The notes under the pieces are model-generated. The model did no database searches, had not been told where the DNA came from, and worked only from the letters and a program-made list of their open reading frames with translations. Below are positions 8,666 to 20,391 of a stretch of 64,000 nt of DNA, one piece after another. Source of the stretch: an uncultured Eubacteriales bacterium (GTDB lineage: Bacteria; Bacillota; Clostridia; Christensenellales; Aristaeellaceae); contig CADBZH010000002.1 in NCBI GenBank assembly GCA_902799045.1, forward strand, positions 62,001 to 126,000. The letters are read 5' to 3'. Made by a program: the position numbers and the translations under genes. The first letter of the stretch is position 1. Every line of letters starts with the position of its first letter.

Positions 8666-8790
8666 TGCAGGGGCGGCGTTGCGGTGGACAGTCCATCCCT
8701 GCGTCCGCCCGGGCCCGAAGCGCCAGGTTGTACCCGGCGGGCGGCGCAACGCCGACGCTCGTACATCCCTGCAAGTTTCCGTTTAGAGAC
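8666..8790. repeat. GGGGCGGCGTTGCG-type repeat between livF and atpI
   Basis: AGGGGCGGCGTTGCGGTGGA from about 8670 pairs loosely with CGGGCGGCGCAACGCCG near 8738-8755. It is a copy of the GTAGGGGCGGC family. Together with the preceding repeat it fills most of the 365-base gap; no gene is visible here. Confidence 0.5.
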
Positions 8791-8830
8791 ATTGTTATGC
8801 GTTTCGTGCAAAGAATTAATATCCTGCCCC

Positions 8831-8859
8831 TTGATAAATTGGCAAAAATGCGGTATAAA
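8831..8859 (+). promoter_or_regulatory. Sigma-A-like promoter of the atp operon
   Basis: TTGATA at 8831-8836 and TATAAA at 8854-8859 are spaced by 17 bases, about 50 bases before atpI. Confidence 0.7.
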
Positions 8860-8908
8860 TAGACAGACTGGTATATTATGTTCCGCTGAATCGCGGAGGG
8901 AGTATTGG

Positions 8909-9361
8909 ATGAGAAAGCCGGACAAGGCGGTGCGCGAGCAGACGGCGCGCGTGGCCCTGGGCGTGGCGGCGATGGTGGCGCTGATGCTGATCGTCTACGC
9001 CGTCATCGGGCGCTTCAGCCTGTCAGTTGCGCTGGGCGGTGTGTATTCCGGGCTGCTCGGCATACTGAACTTCTTCATCATGGGCATGATGGTGCAATCC
9101 GTCACCGAGCGCATGGCCGAGAAGGAGCGCACCGAGCAGGAGATCGCGGATATGTCGGTCCAGATGCAGAACCGCATGAAGCTCTCCTACAACATGCGCA
9201 TGATCGGTCTGTTCGCGCTGCTGGTGCTGGGCATAGCGGTGTTCAAATTCGACGCCCTGGCGACGATCCTGCCCTCGGTATTCCCCAGCATCGTCATTCG
9301 AATTCTGCAAATCGCGGCGGCCAAAAAGGCCCCCGTTTCCGAAGGAAGTGAAGAGCCTTGA
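8909..9361 (+). CDS. atpI: ATP synthase subunit I-like membrane protein
   Basis: This 150-residue protein has two membrane segments near the N-terminus (about residues 14-34 and 39-58) and two nearer the C-terminus, with a charged stretch MAEKERTEQEIADMSVQMQN between them. Its place as first gene of the atp operon and this layout fit AtpI, which helps insert the c-ring. Sequence similarity alone would be weak. ATG at 8909 follows GGAGGG. The TGA stop overlaps the TTG start of atpB. Confidence 0.75.
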   Translation: MRKPDKAVREQTARVALGVAAMVALMLIVYAVIGRFSLSVALGGVYSGLLGILNFFIMGMMVQSVTERMAEKERTEQEIADMSVQMQNRMKLSYNMRMIGLFALLVLGIAVFKFDALATILPSVFPSIVIRILQIAAAKKAPVSEGSEEP

Positions 9362-10122
9362 ATCTCGACGTACACGGCGCGAGAGTCCTGTTTGAGATTC
9401 CGGTCAATATCCCCGTATTGGGCAACATCGTCATCACCGAGACGGTGATGAACACCTGGATCGTCATGGCGGTCATCGTGGGGCTCTGCCTCTTCATGAC
9501 CCACGGCATGCAGGTCCACGCCCGCACCAAGCGGCAGATCGTCGCGGAGTTCATCGTGAAAAAGGTGAACGGCATGGTGGGCGAAAACATGGGCGAGCAC
9601 TTCCTCCAGGTCGGCTACGCGCCGCTGATCGCCTCGATCATGGGTCTTTCCGCCCTCTGCTCGCTCTCCAGCATGATCGGCATGTACGCGCCCACTTCCG
9701 ACCTGTCCACGCTGCTGGGCTGGTCGCTGATGGTGTTCGTGCTGATCACCTACAACAAGTTCCGCGCGGGCGGCCCGCTGGGCTACATCAAGAGCTATTT
9801 CGAGCCGATTCCGGTGCTGCTGCCCTTCAACATCATTTCGGAGTTTGCCACGCCCCTGTCGATGGCCTTCCGTCACTTCGGCAACATCGCCTCCGGTTCG
9901 GTCATCACCGGGCTGATCTACGCGGCGCTGGCGAGCCTCTCCTCGGCCATCTTCCGGCTGATCCCCGGCGCGGTGGGCGAGGTCATGCAGAACGTGCCGC
10001 TGTTCCAGGTGGGCATTCCGGCCGTCTTCTCCATCTACTTCGACATATTCTCCAGCTGCCTGCAGGCATTCATCTTCTGCATGCTGACGATGATGTACAT
10101 CGGTTCGGCTGCGGAGGGTTAA
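9358..10122 (+). CDS. atpB: F-type ATP synthase subunit a
   Basis: Subunit a forms the ion half-channels of Fo next to the c-ring. The essential stator arginine is seen in MAFRHFGNIASG (Arg172 from this start). Several membrane helices and the final motif QAFIFCMLTMMYIGSA agree with the family. Translation probably begins at TTG 9358, overlapping the atpI stop; the N-terminus LDVHGARVLFEIPVNIPVLG is of the short bacterial kind. The 254-residue length is normal. Confidence 0.93.
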   Translation: MNLDVHGARVLFEIPVNIPVLGNIVITETVMNTWIVMAVIVGLCLFMTHGMQVHARTKRQIVAEFIVKKVNGMVGENMGEHFLQVGYAPLIASIMGLSALCSLSSMIGMYAPTSDLSTLLGWSLMVFVLITYNKFRAGGPLGYIKSYFEPIPVLLPFNIISEFATPLSMAFRHFGNIASGSVITGLIYAALASLSSAIFRLIPGAVGEVMQNVPLFQVGIPAVFSIYFDIFSSCLQAFIFCMLTMMYIGSAAEG

Positions 10123-10134
10123 GCATACTACTAA

Positions 10135-10431
<297 letters not shown>

Positions 10432-10473
10432 TTTCCCAACGGACAACACAAATTCGTTTGTGGAGGACTTATC

Positions 10474-10980
10474 GTGGATAAGGTACAGGAGTTTATCTCA
10501 ATCACGCCCTGGACGATCATCTTCCAGATCTGCAACCTGCTGATCCTGTGCGCGCTGGTGAAGAAGTTCCTTTGGAAGCGCGTCATGGCCGTGCTGGACA
10601 AGCGCCAGGCGGAGATCGACGGCATCTACAGCGCCGCCGACAAGGATCGCGAGGACGCCGCTCAGATGAAGGAAGAGTATACCGCCCGCATGAGCTCTGC
10701 CCGCGACGAGGCGGATCGCCTGGTGAAGAACGCCGTCGACACGGCGCAGCGCCGTGGCGACGCCATCGTGGAGGAAGCCCGCGTCGAGGCCACCCACATG
10801 AAGCAGAAGGCCGAGAGCGAGATCGAGCAGGAGAAGCGCAAGGCCTACTCCGAGCTGATGGGCGAGATCTCCGGCATGGCGGCGGACATCGCTGGCCGCA
10901 TGGTGGAGCGCGAGATCAACGCGGACGACCATCGCGAACTGGTGGAAGAGTTTATCAAAAGCGCAGGTGAAGCGTCGTGA
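10474..10980 (+). CDS. atpF: F-type ATP synthase subunit b
   Basis: Subunit b is the peripheral stalk. One N-terminal membrane helix (about residues 10-28, TPWTIIFQICNLLILCALV) is followed by a long charged coiled coil to residue 168. The start is GTG at 10474, preceded by TGGAGGA. The stop overlaps the GTG start of atpH by the pattern GTGA. Confidence 0.93.
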   Translation: MDKVQEFISITPWTIIFQICNLLILCALVKKFLWKRVMAVLDKRQAEIDGIYSAADKDREDAAQMKEEYTARMSSARDEADRLVKNAVDTAQRRGDAIVEEARVEATHMKQKAESEIEQEKRKAYSELMGEISGMAADIAGRMVEREINADDHRELVEEFIKSAGEAS

Positions 10981-11513
10981 CGGGCCTGGCCAGGGAATAT
11001 GGAGAGGGCCTGTACGAGCTGGCGCGTGACGAGGACCTGCGCCAGATGATCCATGAGCAGCTGAACGACCTGAGCGCCCTCCTGAAGAGGGAGCCGCAGT
11101 TCGTCCGGCTTCTCTGCTCCCGCGCCGTGGAGCGCGCCGAGCGCCTTCGGATCATCGACGAAACCTTTGTCAACCACGTGCACCCCTATGTCTCCAACTT
11201 TATGAAGCTGTTGGTGGAGAAGGAGCATTTTGACGCCTTCCTGCTCTGCTGCGAGTGGTTCCACCAGCGCTATAACGAAGACTTCCGCATCGTGGAGGCC
11301 GTCGTCACCAGCGCCGTGCCCCTCAACGAGGACGAGCGCTCGGCCCTGCGCGTGAAGTTGGCGCAGCTCTCCGGGCGGCAGGTGAAGCTCATCGAGGCGG
11401 TGGATCCGTCCGTCATCGGCGGCGTTCGCGTGGAGATGGACGGCAAGCGCTATGACAACACCATTCAAGATCGGCTTGGCCGGCTCAGGCAGAGCCTTGT
11501 ACATGGAATGTAG
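10977..11513 (+). CDS. atpH: F-type ATP synthase subunit delta
   Basis: Delta (OSCP) links the peripheral stalk to the top of F1. The 178-residue protein is mainly helical, beginning [17 protein letters not shown] and ending with the conserved beta-hairpin region [30 protein letters not shown]. The start codon is GTG overlapping the atpF stop, which implies coupled translation. Confidence 0.93.
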   Translation: MTGLAREYGEGLYELARDEDLRQMIHEQLNDLSALLKREPQFVRLLCSRAVERAERLRIIDETFVNHVHPYVSNFMKLLVEKEHFDAFLLCCEWFHQRYNEDFRIVEAVVTSAVPLNEDERSALRVKLAQLSGRQVKLIEAVDPSVIGGVRVEMDGKRYDNTIQDRLGRLRQSLVHGM

Positions 11514-11530
11514 GAAAAGAGGACGAGCAG

Positions 11531-13057
<1,527 letters not shown>

Positions 13058-13061
13058 TATC

Positions 13062-13904
13062 ATGGCCGGAGCATCCATGAAGGACATCAAGCTGCGGATC
13101 CGAAGCGTGGAAAGCACCATGCAGATCACCAAGGCGATGCAGCTGGTGGCCTCTTCGAAGCTGAGGGGCGCCCGTGCCCGCATGGAGGCCAGCCGCCCGT
13201 ACATGAAGGTGGCGCGCAGGGCGATCTGGGACATCGCCCTGCACAACACCGGCGCGGAGAGCCATTACGTGATCCCCCGCGAGGTGAAGCATCGCTGCTA
13301 CATCGTCATCGCGGGCGACAGGGGCCTGGCGGGCAGCTACAACGCCAACATGTTCAAGCGCATCGAGTGGGACAGCCGCGACGCCAACTGCTGCGTGATC
13401 CCCATCGGCCGCAAGGCCAAGGAATACTATTCCCGCCGGGGCGTGCCGATCATCACCGAGGTGGAGAAGGTCGAGGGGCTGTCGCTTGAAAAGTGCGCCG
13501 AGATCGGCCAACAGGTGCTGGACGCCTACGACAACGGCGAATACGAGGAAATCGTGCTGGCCTACACGTCGTTCGTGTCGGTGCTGACGCAGAAGACGAA
13601 GCTGAAGCCGCTTCTGCCGCTGGACGCCCACGACGCGCCGGAGCGCACCAACAAGCAGATGCTGTGCGAGCCGGACGCGGACGCGCTGTTGAAGGAATTC
13701 CTGCCCCAGTATCTGGCGGGGCTGATCTACGCCGCCGCCTGCGATTCCTTCGCCAGCGAGCAGGCCGCGCGCCGCGTCGCCATGGATTCCGCCACCAAGA
13801 ACGCGGGTGAAATGATCGAGGATCTGAGCCTGCGCTACAACCGCGCGCGCCAGAGCTCCATCACCCAGGAGCTGACCGAGATCGTCGCCGGCGCGGAGCA
13901 TTAA
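13062..13904 (+). CDS. atpG: F-type ATP synthase subunit gamma
   Basis: Gamma is the rotating central shaft. The N-terminal coiled coil MKDIKLRIRSVESTMQITKAMQLVA and the C-terminal NAGEMIEDLSLRYNRARQSSITQELTEIVAGAE are the two family signatures. The 280-residue protein may start at ATG 13062 or at the internal ATG 13077 (MKDIK); the first has only a weak Shine-Dalgarno (GGAGTG overlap with atpA end). It sits four bases after atpA. Confidence 0.95.
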   Translation: MAGASMKDIKLRIRSVESTMQITKAMQLVASSKLRGARARMEASRPYMKVARRAIWDIALHNTGAESHYVIPREVKHRCYIVIAGDRGLAGSYNANMFKRIEWDSRDANCCVIPIGRKAKEYYSRRGVPIITEVEKVEGLSLEKCAEIGQQVLDAYDNGEYEEIVLAYTSFVSVLTQKTKLKPLLPLDAHDAPERTNKQMLCEPDADALLKEFLPQYLAGLIYAAACDSFASEQAARRVAMDSATKNAGEMIEDLSLRYNRARQSSITQELTEIVAGAEH

Positions 13905-13911
13905 GACATAG

Positions 13912-15321
<1,410 letters not shown>

Positions 15322-15324
15322 TCC

Positions 15325-15588
15325 ATGGCGCTGATTCACCTGACGATTGTCACGCCCGAGGGCAAGCATTATGACGCCGACGCCCAGCGCGTGATGGTGC
15401 GCACCACCGGCGGCGACGTGGCGATCCTGCCGCAGCACATCGACTATGCCGCCTCCCTGGCGACCGGCGAGGCCCGGGTCACCGAGCCCGACGGCAACGT
15501 CCGCCACGCCGCGATCGACGGGGGCATCCTGCACGTCGCCAGCGACAATGTGCAAGTCATCACCCGGCACTTCAGCTGGAAGGAATAG
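15325..15588 (+). CDS. atpC: F-type ATP synthase subunit epsilon, short form lacking the C-terminal helical domain
   Basis: The 87 residues cover only the N-terminal beta-sandwich (HLTIVTPEGKHYDADAQRVM to DNVQVITRHFSWKE). Typical epsilon subunits are about 130-140 residues and carry two C-terminal helices that inhibit ATP hydrolysis. A clean TAG stop and a downstream hairpin follow, with no continuation visible in other frames, so this seems a true short form. Loss of the helices would remove epsilon inhibition. Confidence 0.9.
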   Translation: MALIHLTIVTPEGKHYDADAQRVMVRTTGGDVAILPQHIDYAASLATGEARVTEPDGNVRHAAIDGGILHVASDNVQVITRHFSWKE

Positions 15589-15608
15589 CCCGACGCTTCC
15601 CGCAATAC

Positions 15609-15637
15609 GAAGGGGCGGCTCATTCAGCCGCCCCTTC
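15609..15637 (+). terminator. Hairpin after the atp operon
   Basis: GAAGGGGCGGCT pairs perfectly with AGCCGCCCCTTC around a CATTC loop, 20 bases after atpC. No strong T-run follows. The stem is related to the GTAGGGGCGGC repeat family. Confidence 0.6.
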
Positions 15638-15675
15638 CGCCATAAATACGTACCACTTTGTTCAAATCCATTCGA

Positions 15676-15704
15676 TTGTTTCAGCGTCCGTCTGCATGTA
15701 TAAT
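15676..15704 (+). promoter_or_regulatory. Sigma-A-like promoter of the L,D-transpeptidase gene
   Basis: TTGTTT at 15676-15681 and TATAAT at 15699-15704 are spaced by 17 bases. A leader of about 135 bases precedes the gene. Confidence 0.65.
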
Positions 15705-15843
15705 GGAATCGGCGTGCTGGAATATTTTTTCATTTTTGGAAGGTTTTTCCGGAACAGTCAAAACCATGCAACGGCCCTGTGATGCAACAAACAGAAGCAC
15801 ACGCGCGTCTGAATACTGCATCAAACGAGCCGGAGGGATTCGA

Positions 15844-17847
15844 ATGAAGCAATTCAAATTCATACTTCCGATGCTGCTGGTGATCGCGCTCGTCCTGTCG
15901 ACGACCGCGTTCACCCGAGCCGAAGATACGCGCGAGGGCCCGTGGCAGGCGGACATCCTGAAGCTGATGTCCGAGGACAACGCGCCCAAGAGCACCAGTA
16001 TCCATTACGACCTGAGCCTGTCGGAGGACGCGCAAATCGAGCGACGCAGCTACAGCCAGGAGCTGGTGAGCAGCAAGGGCGACGTGTTGAACGTGGAATT
16101 CCGCTTCGTACTGAACGGCATCACGATGGGCGAGGGACAGTGGACCACCGTCGAGGAATGGCTTAAGGGCATCGTGCTGGGCGCGGTGCAGAACGTGCGG
16201 GCGGACAGCGAATCGCTGGCCAACGTGGTGGCGGAGAGCTACCGGGCGCGGCGTGCCGCGGCGACCCCCGGCGAGACGGGCCTGCCGGCATGGGCCAGTG
16301 AGGGCCTGCTGCTGGAGGACGTCGTCGCCACCGTGCCGTACTATCCCGAGCTGACCCTCGACGTGAACGGCAGCGCCACCCAGCGCCTCCAGGAGCGCCT
16401 GATTCAGCTGGGCTACCTCGAGGGCCGGGCCGACGGCTTCTATGGCGCGAACACCCGGGCCGCCGTGATGGAGCTGGAGGAATACGTGCGCGAGCTGGAG
16501 CAGGACGCCATCGACGCGCTGCCCCCGCCGACGCCCACGCCGACCCCCACGCCCATCCCGACTCCGGAACCGGTGGAGAACACCATCGCGCTGGCCGCCG
16601 TCGCCCCCGTCTACGCGCCCCAGCCCACGCCGGAGCCGACGCCTGCGCCGACCCCTTACACCGTGGTGGACGGCGTGGCGGACGGCCTTCTGCAGGCCTA
16701 TCTGTTCAGCGATGACTTTCAGGTGTGCCGAACGGATCTGAAATCGGGCGATTCCGGCAGCGCCGTGAAGCGCGTGCAGTCGCGGCTCAACCGCCTCGGC
16801 TACACCACCGACCCTGCCGACGGCGAATTTGGCGGCGGCACGGCCCGGGCGCTTCGCGTGTTCCAGTACTACAGCGGCATGGATGAGACCGGCATTGCCG
16901 ACGCCGCCACGCAGAATCGACTGTTCGCCGCCGACGCCGCCCAGCCGGACAACGCCATGCTGTCGCTCGGCTCCAGCGGCGAAGCGGTTTCCAAGCTGCA
17001 AAAGCGCCTGCGCGTGCTGGGCTTTGCGTCCATCGCCGTGGACGGCGGCTATGGCGCGGGCACCCAGGCAGGCGTTGAGAATCTGCAGCGCTATATGCGC
17101 GAATTGGAGAGCGACGCCCTGGCGGCGTCCGGCACTGCCGACGAGGGCCAGTTGACCGTGGAGGTCAACGGCGTGGCGGACCCGCTGCTGCTGGACGACT
17201 TCTACGCGGACAGCTTCCCGGCGATCCCCGCCGACATGGAAAGCGGCGCTTCCGGGCGGGACGTGGTGCGCCTGCAGCGGCGCCTGTCGATGCTGGAATA
17301 CTACTACGGCGATCTGGACGGCCAGTATGGCGCGGGCACGGCCCAGGCGATCACGGCCTTCCAGCGGCGACACGGCCTGACGGAGACCGGCGTCTGCGAC
17401 CATGTCACCCTGGCAGCGCTGTTCGATGAGAACGCGAAGAAGGCAATGAAGCCCTATGTGCTGAAGGTGAGCATCGACGACCAGCGCGTCTACGCCTACG
17501 CGCCGGATGCCAACGGGGATTACACCGACCTCGTGCGCACGATGAAGTGTTCCACCGGCCGCAATTCCTCGCCGACGCCCACCGGCACCTTCCAGGACGG
17601 CACCGGTCCCGGCGCCCGCTGGCACTACTTCACCAAGTTCAACTGCTGGGCCCAGTACGCCTACTATATCCAGGGCGACATCATGTTCCATTCCGTGCTG
17701 TATGGCAGCCGGAACGGCCGCGTGACCCAGAGCTCCGTCAACCATCTGGGCAGCAAGGCCTCCCACGGCTGCGTTCGCCTGAGCGTGGAGGACGCGAAGT
17801 GGATCTGGACGAACTGCCCGGCCCACACGAAGGTGATCGTGTACTGA
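15844..17847 (+). CDS. Secreted peptidoglycan-binding protein with C-terminal L,D-transpeptidase (YkuD) domain
   Basis: The 667-residue protein has a signal peptide (residues 1 to about 24), then a unique region, a first PG_binding_1-like repeat (about 169-220), a Thr/Pro linker (about 222-265), three more PG_binding_1 repeats (about 298-360, 372-423 and 464-527) and a YkuD domain (about 536-667). The YkuD catalytic block is SHGCVRL with Cys643 and His641. It should act on cell-wall stem peptides outside the membrane, forming 3-3 crosslinks or attaching proteins. Repeat families share LGYLxGxxDGxYGxxT. ATG 15844 follows GGAGGG; the open frame extends upstream but lacks a signal sequence there. 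Confidence 0.92.
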   Translation: MKQFKFILPMLLVIALVLSTTAFTRAEDTREGPWQADILKLMSEDNAPKSTSIHYDLSLSEDAQIERRSYSQELVSSKGDVLNVEFRFVLNGITMGEGQWTTVEEWLKGIVLGAVQNVRADSESLANVVAESYRARRAAATPGETGLPAWASEGLLLEDVVATVPYYPELTLDVNGSATQRLQERLIQLGYLEGRADGFYGANTRAAVMELEEYVRELEQDAIDALPPPTPTPTPTPIPTPEPVENTIALAAVAPVYAPQPTPEPTPAPTPYTVVDGVADGLLQAYLFSDDFQVCRTDLKSGDSGSAVKRVQSRLNRLGYTTDPADGEFGGGTARALRVFQYYSGMDETGIADAATQNRLFAADAAQPDNAMLSLGSSGEAVSKLQKRLRVLGFASIAVDGGYGAGTQAGVENLQRYMRELESDALAASGTADEGQLTVEVNGVADPLLLDDFYADSFPAIPADMESGASGRDVVRLQRRLSMLEYYYGDLDGQYGAGTAQAITAFQRRHGLTETGVCDHVTLAALFDENAKKAMKPYVLKVSIDDQRVYAYAPDANGDYTDLVRTMKCSTGRNSSPTPTGTFQDGTGPGARWHYFTKFNCWAQYAYYIQGDIMFHSVLYGSRNGRVTQSSVNHLGSKASHGCVRLSVEDAKWIWTNCPAHTKVIVY

Positions 17848-17852
17848 CGGAC

Positions 17853-17894
17853 ACAGGCAACAGGCCGCGTCGAGCGACGCGGCCTGTTGCCTGT
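17853..17894. terminator. Bidirectional terminator hairpin
   Basis: Two perfectly complementary 19-base arms, beginning ACAGGCAACAGGCC and ending GGCCTGTTGCCTGT, enclose a GAGC loop between the convergent transpeptidase and lipoprotein genes. Confidence 0.75.
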
Positions 17895-17907
17895 CCTGTT
17901 TGATGCG

Positions 17908-18762
17908 CTATTGCTCCTGATTGACCAGCTCCGCCGACTTCACCATGTAGCGCATCATGCTCTCCATGGCGGCGTAGTCTTCATAGGTGGCGCAGAAGTG
18001 CAGCACATACATCGTGCGGCCCACGGCGGTTCCGATGATGTAGCCCTTCACCTCGTTCTCGCCGGAGTAGGCGAGGTAGGTGTTGCTCAGGGCGGGTTTG
18101 CCCAGGAAGGTTTCCTCCGTGCTCGGCGTGCCGGCCTGGAAGGAGGCGGCCTCATACTGCTTGTGGACCAGGCGCAGGTAGCTGGTCAGCTGTTCGGTGA
18201 CCACCTGCTCGTCCGGCGTGTGCACCAGCTTCTTGGCCGTGATGGCGACGCGGGCGGGGAAGTCGCCCGGCTCCACCTTCTCGCGGAAGCACACCGTGTA
18301 GACCCCCGGCAGGTTTTCCCAGTGGGAGGGATAGTTGAACGTGAAGCCCAGCGAGGTGTCCGTCAGCGCGGAATACTGATAGGTGCTGGTGTCCGCCACG
18401 GGTCGCACGGTGGGGGCGGGTTCGCCCTCGGCGCTTCCTTCGGGCACCGGCTCCGGCGCGGGCGCCTCGTCCGGCACGTCGCTCAGCAGCGCGTCGATGC
18501 TGTAGTAGTCGTTCGTGCCGCCCTCGTTTGCCGCGGCGTCGTCTCCCAGGGGCACGGCGGGCTCCAGCGTGGGCATGGTCTCCAGCGCCGCGCTCTGGTC
18601 CTCCTCGCCGTGATAGCCCTCGTCCGGCACCGCCGTCGCCTCCGCCGCGGTGGGCATGAAATCGCCCGCGCCCTCCGTTTCCGGCGCGGCGGCCTTTTTA
18701 CAGCCCGCCATCGCGGCGGCGCAGAGGGCCAGCAGCAGCGCCAGGCTCAATATCCTCTTCAA
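17908..18762 (-). CDS. Putative lipoprotein of unknown function
   Basis: The 284-residue product has a lipoprotein signal peptide with lipobox AMAGC (Cys about residue 21), followed by an acidic, Pro/Glu-rich linker to about residue 120. The globular C-terminal part, beginning LTDTSLGFTFNYPSHWENLPG, resembles in style the PsbP/DcrB-like fold of small secreted proteins, but I cannot name a family with certainty. It lies 16 bases after murC on the same strand, so the two are likely cotranscribed. A role at the cell surface is likely; its function is unknown. Confidence 0.7.
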   Translation of the reverse strand: MKRILSLALLLALCAAAMAGCKKAAAPETEGAGDFMPTAAEATAVPDEGYHGEEDQSAALETMPTLEPAVPLGDDAAANEGGTNDYYSIDALLSDVPDEAPAPEPVPEGSAEGEPAPTVRPVADTSTYQYSALTDTSLGFTFNYPSHWENLPGVYTVCFREKVEPGDFPARVAITAKKLVHTPDEQVVTEQLTSYLRLVHKQYEAASFQAGTPSTEETFLGKPALSNTYLAYSGENEVKGYIIGTAVGRTMYVLHFCATYEDYAAMESMMRYMVKSAELVNQEQ

Positions 18763-18778
18763 ATCGAATTCCCCCGAA

Positions 18779-20173
18779 TTATCGTTTCGTATCCCCGTGG
18801 CTGGAAATCTGTTCGTTCAGAAGGTCGATGTCGCCGCAGCCGTGGCTGACCATCAGGTCGCCCGCCTGCCAGTGGGCGCGCAGCCAGGCCTCGGTTTCGT
18901 CAAAGGTGTGGGTCACCACGGCGTCGACGCCCCGGGCGCGCAGCGGCTCCAGCAGCATTTCGGATTTGATGTCGCCGGGGTCCGCCTCGCGGGCGCCCAT
19001 AATATCGGTGATCAGCAGCTTATCGGCCAGGTCGAAGGTCTCCACAAACTGGTCAAACAGCGTCTTGGTGCGGGAGTAGGTGTGGGGCTGCCACACGCTC
19101 CACAGCGTCCCGTGTGGCTGCATCGAGGCGATCTTCAGCGCGTTTTTGATCTCCGCCGGGTTGTGGCCGTAATCCGTGTAGCATTTCACGCCGTCGGTGA
19201 CGCTGGTCAGCTCAAAGCGCCGGTGCGCGCCGACGAATCCGGCCAGCGCCTCCGCCACCTTCGCCATGTCCAGCCCGCGGATGTGCGCCGCACAGATCAC
19301 CGCCAGGGCGTCGAGCATGTTGGCCTCGCTGGGCACGCTCAGGCGGAATGCGCCCAGCTTCTCGCCGTTCAGCGTCGCCGTGAAGGAGGCCCGGCCCAGC
19401 GCGTCATAGGTTAATCCCTCGGGCCGCAGCATGCAGCCTTCGCCCAGGCCGTAGGTCATGTGGTTGCAGTCGGCGTTCAGGCACACGTGCCTGGCGCGCT
19501 CGTCGTCGCCCCAGGCGATCACCCAGCCGTCCTTCGGCACCAGTGCGGCATACTTCACGAAGGCCGCTTCGATGTCGTCGATATCTTTGTAGAAGTCCAG
19601 GTGATCCTCGTCGATGTTTGTGATGATGGCCACCGTGGGCTTGAATCGCAGGAAGCTGGCGTTGTATTCGCACGCCTCGCAGATGAAGTCGTGCTTGCCG
19701 CCCACGTGGGTGGAGCCGCCGATGAAATCCAGCTCGCCGCCGATGTGGATCGTCGGGTCGACGCCGGCCTGCATGAAGGCCTGCGCCAGCATCGAGGTGG
19801 TGGTGGTCTTGCCGTGGGTGCCGCTGACGCCGACGGCGAAGGGATAGCCCTCCATCAGCTGGCCGATCAGATCGCAGCGTTCGATCTGGGGGATGCCCAG
19901 CCGCGCGGCCTCGGCCCGCTCCGGGTTCTCGGGCGGGATGGCAGCGGAATAGACGATCACGCTTGCGCCGTGAACGTTTTCCGCCGCGTGGCCGACGGAT
20001 ACCTGGATGCCCCGCTCCTGAAGATGCTCGGTCTTGTGGGACGCCGTGCGGTCCGAGCCGGTGACGGCATAGCCCAGCTCCTGCAGGTAGCCGGCCAGGC
20101 CGGACATGGAGCTTCCGCCGATGCCGATGAAGTGGGCCCTTCCGCCCTTGAAGTCAAATATATTCGCAGCCAT
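18779..20173 (-). CDS. murC: UDP-N-acetylmuramate--L-alanine ligase
   Basis: MurC adds L-alanine to UDP-MurNAc, the first step of the stem peptide. The N-terminal Rossmann-type domain shows HFIGIGGSSMSGLA, the ATP-binding loop is GVSGTHGKTTTTSM, and conserved ITNIDEDHLDFY and YTDYGHNPAEI blocks follow. The 464-residue length is normal. It stands apart from any visible division/cell-wall cluster and is followed by a lipoprotein gene. Confidence 0.96.
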   Translation of the reverse strand: MAANIFDFKGGRAHFIGIGGSSMSGLAGYLQELGYAVTGSDRTASHKTEHLQERGIQVSVGHAAENVHGASVIVYSAAIPPENPERAEAARLGIPQIERCDLIGQLMEGYPFAVGVSGTHGKTTTTSMLAQAFMQAGVDPTIHIGGELDFIGGSTHVGGKHDFICEACEYNASFLRFKPTVAIITNIDEDHLDFYKDIDDIEAAFVKYAALVPKDGWVIAWGDDERARHVCLNADCNHMTYGLGEGCMLRPEGLTYDALGRASFTATLNGEKLGAFRLSVPSEANMLDALAVICAAHIRGLDMAKVAEALAGFVGAHRRFELTSVTDGVKCYTDYGHNPAEIKNALKIASMQPHGTLWSVWQPHTYSRTKTLFDQFVETFDLADKLLITDIMGAREADPGDIKSEMLLEPLRARGVDAVVTHTFDETEAWLRAHWQAGDLMVSHGCGDIDLLNEQISSHGDTKR

Positions 20174-20223
20174 AGCCGTTGCCTCCGTTATCGCGTGGGC
20201 CTGCGCAGCCCTCTACAAGTATC

Positions 20224-20252
20224 ATTATAAATCAAATCGCGCGTTCCTGCAA
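20224..20252 (-). promoter_or_regulatory. Sigma-A-like promoter of murC (minus strand)
   Basis: On the minus strand, TTGCAG (20252-20247) and TATAAT (20229-20224) are spaced by 17 bases, about 50 bases upstream of the murC start. Confidence 0.7.
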
Positions 20253-20336
20253 GCGCCGCGGGTGCCCGTTGGGGAAATGAAGGTTAAAAGTTGTGGCACA
20301 TCGACTGAATTTGCACAAAGCTGGCGAAAAGCTAAC

Positions 20337-20380
20337 ATTTCCGAATTATAATTGAATATATCGAAAAAATATTCGGAATT
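20337..20380 (+). promoter_or_regulatory. Pair of PurBox-like sites overlapping the purR promoter
   Basis: ATTTCCGAATTAT at 20337-20349 and, inverted, AATTCCGAATATT (reverse complement of 20368-20380) face each other. Both fit the Bacillota PurBox core AWWWCCGAAC/T. The first overlaps a TATAAT at 20347-20352. This suggests that PurR represses its own gene, with PRPP as the relieving signal in the known family. Confidence 0.65.
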
Positions 20381-20391
20381 GAGGGCCGCAC

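Noticed and set aside
16510-16665. Pro-Thr repeats in the transpeptidase gene as a separate repeat element
   Set aside because: They encode a normal extracellular linker between wall-binding domains.
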